Positions 1 to 6,104 of a stretch of DNA of 10,072 nt are shown piece by piece. The DNA lies in the NCBI GenBank assembly GCA_013331015.1, contig DUHF01000231.1:1-10072 (forward strand), written 5' to 3'. Numbering within the stretch: position 1 is the stretch's first letter; each line of letters begins with the position of its first letter. Both the position numbers and the translations under genes were made by a program. The DNA is from Methanoregula sp. GTDB taxonomy: Archaea > Halobacteriota > Methanomicrobia > Methanomicrobiales > Methanospirillaceae. The notes beneath the pieces were generated by a model. That model saw nothing but the letters and a program-made list of their open reading frames with translations, was not told the origin of the DNA and searched no databases.

Positions 1-384
1 CAGGGAAGGCTCCGGCGCATCTGGCACAATGCGGTCGAATGGGGGGTACAGAACCGGGAGAAGATGCAGTTCATGGAGCAGTTCGCCCACTCGCCGTTCA
101 TATCGAAAACCGCCCGCGACGAGGGGCTGTCCCGGTTCTCGTTCCTGCACGAGTACGTGCTGCAGGGGATCGGGGAGGGCGTTATCCGAAACTATGATCC
201 ACCCCTCCTACTCGGTATGCTGGCCTCTTCGCTTTCCAGCGTGATCGCCCGGGTGGCAGAAGTTGACGATCCCGGATTGCGGGACGTGATCATTGAGCAG
301 GGGATGGACTTTGTCTGGAACGGGATCCGGTTGGAAGGGGATCCAAAAGATACGAAGAGCAGCAGATCGAAGGAGAAACGGTGA
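1..384 (+). CDS. TetR-family regulator, C-terminal ligand-binding part (5' end outside window)
   Basis: The open frame enters from the left edge and ends at the TGA at 382-384, giving 127 visible residues. The DNA-binding helix-turn-helix would lie upstream and is not seen. The visible part is alpha-helical, with a segment around residues 8-32 (WHNAVEWGVQNREKMQFMEQ and the following FAHSPFI) that resembles the C-terminal ligand/dimerisation domain of TetR/AcrR proteins, followed by two amphipathic helices and a highly charged tail (KDTKSSRSKEKR). The next gene, an ABC ATPase, starts 4 nt after the stop. That is the usual layout of a TetR repressor controlling its own exporter operon. The protein probably represses the operon until a toxic or signal ligand binds; ligand and operator cannot be told from here. 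The family call rests on the C-terminal pattern and the context, since the HTH is missing. Confidence 0.72.
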   Translation, partial: QGRLRRIWHNAVEWGVQNREKMQFMEQFAHSPFISKTARDEGLSRFSFLHEYVLQGIGEGVIRNYDPPLLLGMLASSLSSVIARVAEVDDPGLRDVIIEQGMDFVWNGIRLEGDPKDTKSSRSKEKR

Positions 385-388
385 TACG

Positions 389-1114
389 ATGACCACGATA
401 CTTGATGCACAGGGATTATCCAAAAACTACGGAGACGTTGCCGCGGTCGACAATGTCTCGATCAGCGTAAAAGAGGGAGCGCTCTTTGGCCTGCTTGGCC
501 CAAACGGGTCCGGCAAGACCACCATGATCAAGATGCTGACCGGGCAGGTGCGGCCTACCGGCGGCTCGGCAACCGTGCTCGGGCTTGACGTGACCAAAGA
601 CCCGGTCGGGGTCCGGGACCGTGTGGGGATCATCCCCGAGCAGGAGACTCCCCCGAGTTTCCTCACCTCCATGGAGTACCTCCGGTTTGTCGGGGCGGTG
701 CGGAAGATAGCAGGAATCGAGGAGAAGGCTGACTGGTGGTTTGACTTCCTCGAGTTCCGGGACAAGAGAAACGTGCTCTGCAAGGATTTATCGCGGGGCA
801 CCCGGCAGAAACTGATGTTTGCGCAGGCGTTCATCCACGAGCCTGCACTTGCCTTAATCGACGAACCGCTCATCAACTTCGACCCGATCATGCAGGACGT
901 GGTCAAGGAGTACCTTGCCGGGTACGTAAAGAACAGCAGGACCATCTTCCTCTCCACGCACATCCTTGAAGTGGCAGAGGAGATCTGTTCGGAGTTTGCC
1001 ATCCTCCACAAGGGCAGGCTGCTGCACACCGGCACGGTTGCAGAACTGACCGGCCGGGGCGAACACCTCCCGCAGTTCTTCCTCTCGCTTGTCCGGAAGG
1101 GTAACCATGTTTGA
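389..1114 (+). CDS. ABC-2 type transporter, ATP-binding protein
   Basis: This 241-residue protein is a complete single nucleotide-binding domain that would power the permease encoded next. Walker A is GPNGSGKTT at 37-45. The Q-loop region is GIIPEQET (80-87). The ABC signature is the divergent LSRGTRQK (134-141; the usual form is LSGGQ). Walker B is LALIDEP (153-160 region) with catalytic Glu159, and the H-loop His191 lies in STHILEVAE. The D-loop reads NFDPI rather than the common GLDP. This pattern matches ATPases of ABC-2 type (drug, polysaccharide or antibiotic) exporters. The ATG at 389 is chosen because it follows AAGGAGA/GGTGAT ribosome-site matches and the TetR stop by 4 nt. The same frame stays open upstream, but only inside the regulator gene. 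The 3' end overlaps the permease start by 8 nt, so the two are translationally coupled. The substrate is unknown. Confidence 0.93.
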   Translation: MTTILDAQGLSKNYGDVAAVDNVSISVKEGALFGLLGPNGSGKTTMIKMLTGQVRPTGGSATVLGLDVTKDPVGVRDRVGIIPEQETPPSFLTSMEYLRFVGAVRKIAGIEEKADWWFDFLEFRDKRNVLCKDLSRGTRQKLMFAQAFIHEPALALIDEPLINFDPIMQDVVKEYLAGYVKNSRTIFLSTHILEVAEEICSEFAILHKGRLLHTGTVAELTGRGEHLPQFFLSLVRKGNHV

Positions 1115-2513
1115 GCTCTTCACCGCGATGGTTAAGGAGGAGTGGCGGATGCACTCCACGATGTTTGGGAGCCTCTCGTTTGCCCTCTTCCCGGTCATGA
1201 TCTTCGGGATCGCGTTCATGGGAGCGTTCCTTCTGCCGCTGTTGCGCACAACCCTTCCCGCCGGCAACCTCTCGCTCATCATCCATGCCAACTTCCTCCT
1301 CCTCGGGTTCATGGTGGGGGCGTTCGGCCTCCTCGGGAACGAGGTGATGAACCGAAGGTTCGGGCAGGCAAGCCTGCTCGCTTACTCGGCCCGGAGCCTG
1401 CCGCTCTCTGAAGCCCACATCTTCTTTGTCTTCGTGGTCAAGGACGTGGTCTACTACTTCTTCCTCTGGGTCTTCCCCTTCGGGTTTGGGTATATCCTCG
1501 CATCACCGTTCATCGGTGCAACGCTCCCCTCTGCGCTCCTCCTCCTCCTCACCCTGACCCTCTCGTTCCTGTACGGGCTGTGCACGGTCTTCTTCCTCTC
1601 GGCCCTCTATGCACGGTCGCGGATCCTCCTGTTCGCTGCCCTGCTCCTGCTCGGCGCCGCTTGGGGTTTTGCCGTTCTCTTCCTGTCCATCAACCCGGCG
1701 CACTTCTTCCCGCCGATGCTCCTCTTTTTGGCATTCTCGTGGACGAACCTTCTCCTCTCGCTCGTCGTCCTCTCGGTCCTGTTCGCCCTCTCGGTCTTCC
1801 TCTTCAGCCCCGAACAGACCGGCTCAGCAAAGGAATTCCATGACGCATTCGCCCCGCTGGAGCAGAGGTTCGCCTTCCTCCCCGATCCGCCCCTTGCGGC
1901 AAAGGACCTGATTGACCTGTACCGGAGCGGCAGTGCCATCGGCCAGACGCTTTTTTCGTTCCTGATTCCCCTTGCGGTGATCTGGTTCTTCCTCTCCTTC
2001 CTTGGCCCGTACCTGCCCCCGCACGGGCTCATCTTCCTCTTTGCCATCGTCACCGGCGTCATCGCGTCGACCATGTACACGTGGGTCACGATGTTCGATT
2101 CGTTCGGGCCGTACGCCTGCCTGCCGGTTGCCGTCAGCAGGATCATCAGCGGGAAGCTCACGACATTTGCACTTTTGCAGATCGTCCCCGTCCTCTTTAT
2201 TGCGGCAGTTGCGCTCCTGAGCGGTGAGGCGGCAAACCTTGTGCCGGCAGTCGTGCTCTGCCTTGCGGTCTCGTTCTACGCAGCGGGGGTCATGGTGTGG
2301 CTGACCGGCCTCTCCCCCAACGTGCTGGTCTATGACGTGAAGGTGCTTGCTGTGTACCTCGTCCTGATAGGCATCGTCCTGACGATCTTCTCGGCCCTCG
2401 CGTTTGAGAACCCCCTGTACGCACTTTTCTCGGCTCTCCTTTTCCTTCCGGCATGGTTATTTGTCAGGAGAGGGAAAGCCCGGTGGGATGCGGTGGACCC
2501 TTCGGGGTTCTGA
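1107..2513 (+). CDS. ABC-2 type transporter permease, about 12 transmembrane helices
   Basis: This 468-residue, strongly hydrophobic protein is the membrane partner of the preceding ATPase. Likely membrane helices lie near residues 22-45, 56-77, 104-131, 142-166, 172-194, 203-233, 280-300, 306-328, 352-372, 379-400, 412-432 and 437-453. That is two groups of six joined by a polar stretch (234-279). Each half has a similar short motif before a helix: SLPLS (97-101) followed by VVKD, and CLPVA (338-342) followed by SGKL. This is the LPxS...K pattern seen in ABC-2 permeases, and it suggests an internal duplication. The start is the ATG at 1107, 6 nt after a GGAAGG ribosome-site match at 1095-1100. 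An in-frame TTG at 1089 is the alternative. The start overlaps the ATPase by 8 nt. Substrate and export direction are inferred only from family type. Confidence 0.88.
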   Translation: MFELFTAMVKEEWRMHSTMFGSLSFALFPVMIFGIAFMGAFLLPLLRTTLPAGNLSLIIHANFLLLGFMVGAFGLLGNEVMNRRFGQASLLAYSARSLPLSEAHIFFVFVVKDVVYYFFLWVFPFGFGYILASPFIGATLPSALLLLLTLTLSFLYGLCTVFFLSALYARSRILLFAALLLLGAAWGFAVLFLSINPAHFFPPMLLFLAFSWTNLLLSLVVLSVLFALSVFLFSPEQTGSAKEFHDAFAPLEQRFAFLPDPPLAAKDLIDLYRSGSAIGQTLFSFLIPLAVIWFFLSFLGPYLPPHGLIFLFAIVTGVIASTMYTWVTMFDSFGPYACLPVAVSRIISGKLTTFALLQIVPVLFIAAVALLSGEAANLVPAVVLCLAVSFYAAGVMVWLTGLSPNVLVYDVKVLAVYLVLIGIVLTIFSALAFENPLYALFSALLFLPAWLFVRRGKARWDAVDPSGF

Positions 2514-2521
2514 TTTTTTTT
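2514..2521 (+). terminator. Oligo-T transcription terminator of the TetR/ABC operon
   Basis: Eight consecutive T residues begin directly after the permease stop codon (TGA 2511-2513). Archaeal RNA polymerase commonly terminates at oligo-T tracts on the non-template strand without needing a hairpin. The tract also overlaps the stop codon of the convergent histidine kinase, so on that strand it reads as A residues and cannot serve the kinase. Confidence 0.6.
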
Positions 2522-4238
2522 AGGAAAGAAGCGGGCGCCATGCTGCCGGCGGGACGACCAGTTCGAACCGTGCCCCCCTGCCTGCTGTACCACATTCGGT
2601 TATGGTGATGCCGGTCAAAGAGAGGATGTCTCTTGAGATGGCAAGGCCAAGACCGGTATTTTTCCCGTACCCGTACCGGAAGACCAGCTCTTTTTCCTCC
2701 TCTGGTATTCCAACCCCGTCATCCTCGATGATGATGTGCAGGGAGGCATCGTCTGCCTCCCGGGTGGTGATCCGGATTATCGTGATAGGTTTGCCGTGGC
2801 GGAGGGCATTTTCAAGAATGTTGTAGAAGACTTTCACTGCAAGAGGATCGGTATAGATCTCGACGGTGGCGATCTTCAGGTCGATGGGTACTCTTGTATC
2901 CGGAAGATCGTTTTGGGCACGGGACAGGATGATCCCAAGGGACTGCCACGCAGGTTTACCCGCCCCGATCTCCTGGTATTCGCGGGTGAACTGGACCTGC
3001 TCGTGGATCCGTTTTGCAATATCCATGCTTGACGCGATATAGGCATCGTTGGCCGGATCCGTCGGGTTCTCCTTCAAGAGCAGCAGGTAGCCCGAGAGTG
3101 CGCTGACCAGGTTGTTGACATCATGCCGGGTCAGCTGGGTGAGGAGCGAGATCTTCTCGCCAGCAATGCGCAGGGCTTTCTCCGCATTCTTCCGGTCCGT
3201 GATATCCCGCACCACGAGAACCATACCGGCCGGTTCGCCGTACGGATCCTGCACCAGCGACCCGGCAATACTGACCGTCCGGGCAGGTGATCCCGCGGGG
3301 GTGGTCTCGAGATCGGTGATGCGACCGTTCCCAAGAATTGTGGCCCGGATGAGATCAAAGGCGGTATCCGGAATGCAGGCGGCAACATTTTTTCCCGGGA
3401 GGCACTTCCCCTGCATGCCGAAGATCGTGTCCGATGCTTCGTTGGTGCTGATGATCGTGCCGTTCATATCAGAAAGGAGCATGGCATCGGGCATGGTCCG
3501 GAGAATGTCCGGCACCGCAGTCCTCGGGCTTAAGATGAAGAGCTCGTGTTTTTTGATCGCCACGGTAATGAAGAGGGAGAAGAGGACAATCCCGATGAAG
3601 ACCATGTTTGGCAGGTAGATGCCAAGGGCCGGCAGGAGGATACCGGACAGGAACCCGAAAACGATGACGGTGCTGATGGCAACCCCGATCAGGATTGCCT
3701 GGTTTTTGATCTTTTGTGTTGATGCTTTCTGCCAGAAGAGGAAGATCACTGCCGTGGCAATGAGCATCATGATGAGGATGTAGAGGGCTTCTGCCTGGTA
3801 CGCGATACTTTCGCTGACCGGAAGATAGACAAACCCCTGGTCCGGCAGGGGCTGAATGGTAAATATCCAGTCGGTGAAGAGCAGGATGAGGGAGATAGCC
3901 GCAGCCGGAAGGTAGATGAGAGAAAGGGCAGGGATCCGGTATCTCACGTATCCCTCAGGGCTCGTCAGGGTGAGGACGAAATGAAGGGTGAATGCCACAA
4001 CAAACGGCCAGAATGCACTCGCCCTGAGCCAGAATGAAAAGCCGTCAAGGGTTCCCGACTGCCAGATCATGAACTCGCAAAAAGCCCAGTAGCTTGCAGC
4101 AGCCATTGCCAGAAAAAAGAGGCGGTTGAGTTCAGAACGGGAATTCTTGACATAGGCAGCGATCCCAAGGCCAAAGGTGATGAATACAGAAGCAAGGCAG
4201 AAGAGCGACAGAACTGCGATGAGGGTATCCATGGGCAT
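2520..4238 (-). CDS. Membrane sensor histidine kinase: 7TM, PAS, HisKA-like, HATPase
   Basis: This 572-residue sensor kinase autophosphorylates on a histidine in response to a signal perceived in the membrane or by its PAS domain. Seven hydrophobic helices occupy about 5-29, 39-59, 73-91, 104-122, 150-169, 180-202 and 207-228, the pattern of the 7TM N-terminal region of archaeal and bacterial kinases. A PAS domain follows (about 241-350), closing with the PAC-like VVRDITDRK. The H-box is LTRHDVNN with phospho-acceptor His372, a form common in methanogen kinases. The N-box is NILENALRHG (Asn473, Asn477), the G1 box DDGVGI (506-511) and the G2 box GLGLAIS (529-535), so ATP binding looks intact. 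The ATG at 4238 is preceded by AGGA at about 7 nt spacing; Met3 (4232) is an alternative. No receiver domain or response regulator lies next to it. The signal is unknown. Confidence 0.9.
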   Translation of the reverse strand: MPMDTLIAVLSLFCLASVFITFGLGIAAYVKNSRSELNRLFFLAMAAASYWAFCEFMIWQSGTLDGFSFWLRASAFWPFVVAFTLHFVLTLTSPEGYVRYRIPALSLIYLPAAAISLILLFTDWIFTIQPLPDQGFVYLPVSESIAYQAEALYILIMMLIATAVIFLFWQKASTQKIKNQAILIGVAISTVIVFGFLSGILLPALGIYLPNMVFIGIVLFSLFITVAIKKHELFILSPRTAVPDILRTMPDAMLLSDMNGTIISTNEASDTIFGMQGKCLPGKNVAACIPDTAFDLIRATILGNGRITDLETTPAGSPARTVSIAGSLVQDPYGEPAGMVLVVRDITDRKNAEKALRIAGEKISLLTQLTRHDVNNLVSALSGYLLLLKENPTDPANDAYIASSMDIAKRIHEQVQFTREYQEIGAGKPAWQSLGIILSRAQNDLPDTRVPIDLKIATVEIYTDPLAVKVFYNILENALRHGKPITIIRITTREADDASLHIIIEDDGVGIPEEEKELVFRYGYGKNTGLGLAISRDILSLTGITITECGTAGRGARFELVVPPAAWRPLLS

Positions 4239-4292
4239 CGGGCGATCCTTTGGTTATCTCTTGCCGGGAACTGCACCAGATGTCCTGAAGCG

Positions 4293-4302
4293 GGAACGTT
4301 CC
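4293..4302. promoter_or_regulatory. Perfect 10-bp palindrome GGAACGTTCC upstream of the kinase
   Basis: The site is exactly self-complementary and sits about 55 nt upstream of the kinase start codon. Flanking bases extend it imperfectly: GCGGGAACG against CGTTCCGC, differing by one extra G. It could be a regulator-binding site. A single short palindrome of this size may equally be chance in a 10-kb window. Confidence 0.2.
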
Positions 4303-4581
4303 GCAATTTTTCCGGTATCTGCCTGCGGTCCGGCTTTCTTAAAAGAGAGTCTGTTTCCTGATGAGAAAACGGTTGTTATTTTTGGTGGTGGTGGACGCGC
4401 TTTGTGAAATGGTGATGCTTTGGCAGGGTTTTTTCCGCCCGCGTGCGGCATCCCCCCTTTCATGCAGGTGGCATTTTACCCTCATCGCAGCAGAGGGATT
4501 TTTTGGAGAATATTTTCACTCCTGCCCGGTTGCCGTAATGAACCCCCATGCTGTGCTGCGGGAGATCCCATGACCTGCAAG

Positions 4582-4589
4582 TGTTTATC
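4582..4589 (+). promoter_or_regulatory. TATA-like box for the 4622 gene, near-leaderless transcript
   Basis: TGTTTATC resembles an archaeal TATA box. A start point about 25 nt downstream would fall near 4611-4614, leaving roughly 8-11 nt of 5' leader. No clear ribosome-binding site precedes the ATG at 4622 (GGGCATATACG), which fits leaderless or near-leaderless translation. Confidence 0.35.
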
Positions 4590-4621
4590 CTCTCCGGCGC
4601 CAACCCCTACGGGCATATACG

Positions 4622-5998
4622 ATGTCCGCAACACAGTTCTTCCCGATCCTTCCGGAGATGCTTGCCCTTGCCTGCGAGACGGTCACGCAGAAGGTCTCCC
4701 GCCTCCCGTTCCTGCGCAGCGGCGTCATGGTGACCGGCGAACTTATCGGGGTGACCATGGAGTGCCTCAATGCAGAGTCAACAAAAACCCTCCCCCTCAC
4801 CACCCCAAAGGATCCGCCGGATGGAGCAGCAGAAGGGCTTGACCTCTGCCTTGAAGGGCGTCTGAGTGGCCCGCAGAAGGCCACGGTTCCGGTCATAGCC
4901 GAGGTGCTCGTCAGTGCCGGTATTGCCGCACCCGCCCAGGTGATCGAGCGACAGTTCATCAACCCCCGCAAAGCCCTGCGGCTGCTCCCGGAATGGACCT
5001 GGCATATTGCATCAACGATGAGCCCCCGGGCAAAACTTGCCGGTGCCGGAGTAGCTGACACTTCTGCACTCTCGTGGATGAGCATCTGCCCGGTCTGCCG
5101 GACCGGTATCCTGAACCGTGTCGTGGGAAAACAGCTCTTTGGTGTTCCTCACACGGATTTTCTCATCGAATGCACGCATTGCGGGGCAAAATTTATCCCG
5201 GTTGGCCCGGCGTACCGGCTGGTGTCCATTGCAACCATCCGCGATCCGCTCTGGAAAAAATATCTGGACAAGACCCATCCGCCGGAAACCTGGGCTGCCA
5301 TTGCGCGCGGGACAAGTCCCGGTGGCAACCCCCTGAAGCGTCCCGCTGCAAAACCCGTTACCGGTGCCGCTGCCACGCTGCCTTCGGGGAATCTTGCCCG
5401 GATGAAAGACGGGTCGCTTGCCGTGCCGGTCGAGGACAAGACCATCTATTTCCGGCCGGTAACCCTCACCTTTTCCGGGCCCGTCCGGGAAGGGGTGTTT
5501 TCCCGGATGCAGAAGACCGTTGGTGAGCTTCTCGAAGACCCCGCGTTCTCTCATCTCCGCGATCCGGTCAATGCAAAATACTCCCGGTATCTTTCGTTAA
5601 AGGCCGGTCTCTTCCTCTCCCAGCTCAAGGAACGGCACGACCCGTTCTACCGGGAGTTCCTCAACCCGTACGGCGATGAGAAATACGGCTCCTTCCGCGC
5701 CCCTGAATCGGGTGAGGTCGAAAAGGCAGGCATCCTGCTCATTGTCGTGAAACGCGGGATCTATTATGCCTGTGCGTGCCCGGGCCCGTTCCGCGGGGTT
5801 ATCAATGACTCCTTTGGCCGAATCATCCCCGAGCACTGCTATCTCAACGGCGATCCGGTCCGGTGCCGGATCAATGCGGTGCTCTGCAACAACCGCTCAG
5901 ATGCCGGCCTTTTTGTGTATGCGAGCAGCACGGGTGAGGAACGGGATCGTATCCTTGCATTCCTGAATGACGTGAGTGCCACAAACACTCTCAAATAA
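4622..5998 (+). CDS. Uncharacterised protein with a central zinc ribbon
   Basis: I do not recognise a named family for this 458-residue protein. It has no convincing signal peptide or membrane helix and is probably cytoplasmic. A central four-cysteine ribbon, C156-x2-C159 (CPVC) and C184-x2-C187 (CTHC), separated by 24 residues, should bind one zinc. The N-terminal 150 residues are mixed alpha/beta. A Pro/Gly/Ala-rich stretch (about 231-256) then links to a C-terminal domain (about 260-458) rich in Arg, Tyr and Phe, which contains a CACPGP motif (383-388) and further cysteines at 406, 415 and 422. These could form a second metal site or disulfides. The ATG at 4622 lies just after a TATA-like box with almost no leader; Met13 is an alternative start. 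The next gene, 106 nt downstream, also encodes zinc ribbons but has its own promoter. Codon use matches the neighbours. A DNA- or RNA-binding role is possible but not shown. Confidence 0.8.
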   Translation: MSATQFFPILPEMLALACETVTQKVSRLPFLRSGVMVTGELIGVTMECLNAESTKTLPLTTPKDPPDGAAEGLDLCLEGRLSGPQKATVPVIAEVLVSAGIAAPAQVIERQFINPRKALRLLPEWTWHIASTMSPRAKLAGAGVADTSALSWMSICPVCRTGILNRVVGKQLFGVPHTDFLIECTHCGAKFIPVGPAYRLVSIATIRDPLWKKYLDKTHPPETWAAIARGTSPGGNPLKRPAAKPVTGAAATLPSGNLARMKDGSLAVPVEDKTIYFRPVTLTFSGPVREGVFSRMQKTVGELLEDPAFSHLRDPVNAKYSRYLSLKAGLFLSQLKERHDPFYREFLNPYGDEKYGSFRAPESGEVEKAGILLIVVKRGIYYACACPGPFRGVINDSFGRIIPEHCYLNGDPVRCRINAVLCNNRSDAGLFVYASSTGEERDRILAFLNDVSATNTLK

Positions 5999-6057
5999 CC
6001 CGGGTTCAGGAGATCTTAAAAAAAACCGACCAGAGTATTTTTCATATCTGATGAGAA

Positions 6058-6065
6058 CATTATAG
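6058..6065 (+). promoter_or_regulatory. TATA box for the zinc-ribbon/PH gene at 6105
   Basis: CATTATAG fits an archaeal TATA element. The expected transcription start is about 25 nt downstream, near 6087-6090, just ahead of the ribosome-site match GGAGATC at 6093-6099. That would leave a leader of about 15-18 nt before the ATG at 6105. Confidence 0.5.
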
Positions 6066-6082
6066 TTATCCAGTCTGGATAA
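6066..6082. promoter_or_regulatory. Perfect 17-nt palindrome, probable operator
   Basis: TTATCCAG-T-CTGGATAA is an exact 8-bp inverted repeat around one base. It begins directly after the TATA box and ends just before the predicted transcription start. A dimeric repressor bound here would block RNA polymerase loading. A one-base loop makes a full RNA hairpin impossible, and the site is probably not transcribed, so a DNA operator is the better reading. The regulator is unknown. Confidence 0.5.
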
Positions 6083-6104
6083 ATTATTATACGGAGATCA
6101 ATAG

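Larger units (their letters stand above)
4239..4621. other. 383-nt divergent intergenic region between the kinase and a zinc-ribbon gene
   Basis: This stretch should hold the promoters of both flanking genes. For the minus-strand kinase, TATA-like candidates are CTTTTAAGA (4337-4345, read on minus) and an A5 block (4305-4310); neither is a strong match. A palindrome GGAACGTTCC lies at 4293-4302. Other AT-rich blocks are a T6 at 4429-4434, a T6 at 4499-4504 and AATATTTT near 4509-4516. Short open frames run through it, for example 4361-4573. They lack a ribosome site, have Cys/Trp/Phe-rich composition and do not share the GC-ending codon use of the neighbouring genes, so I do not call them. 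No tRNA-like or box C/D-like structure was found. Confidence 0.6.

Noticed and set aside
293..388. Upstream extension of the ABC ATPase frame
   Set aside because: It lies wholly within the TetR gene in another frame. The ATG at 389 has a ribosome site and fits the family N-terminus.
1089..1106. TTG start six codons upstream for the permease
   Set aside because: The ATG at 1107 has a well-spaced GGAAGG upstream and a typical start. The extra residues lengthen the overlap without benefit.
4358..4434. Possible box C/D guide RNA (TGATGAG and GGTGATG elements)
   Set aside because: No correctly placed D or D' box (CTGA) follows either element, and the C-box matches are imperfect.
4361..4573. Possible 70-aa membrane-like small protein in the intergenic region
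   Set aside because: There is no ribosome site, codon use differs from the neighbours, and composition is rich in Cys, Trp and Phe. It is more likely a chance frame.
6048..6057. CTGATGAGAA repeated at 4358-4367 and 6048-6057
   Set aside because: Many 10-base matches are expected by chance in a window of this size, and the two copies sit in different contexts.
6084..6091. TTATTATA as the TATA box of the 6105 gene
   Set aside because: A start about 25 nt downstream would fall inside the coding region and exclude the GGAGATC ribosome site. The box at 6058 fits better.
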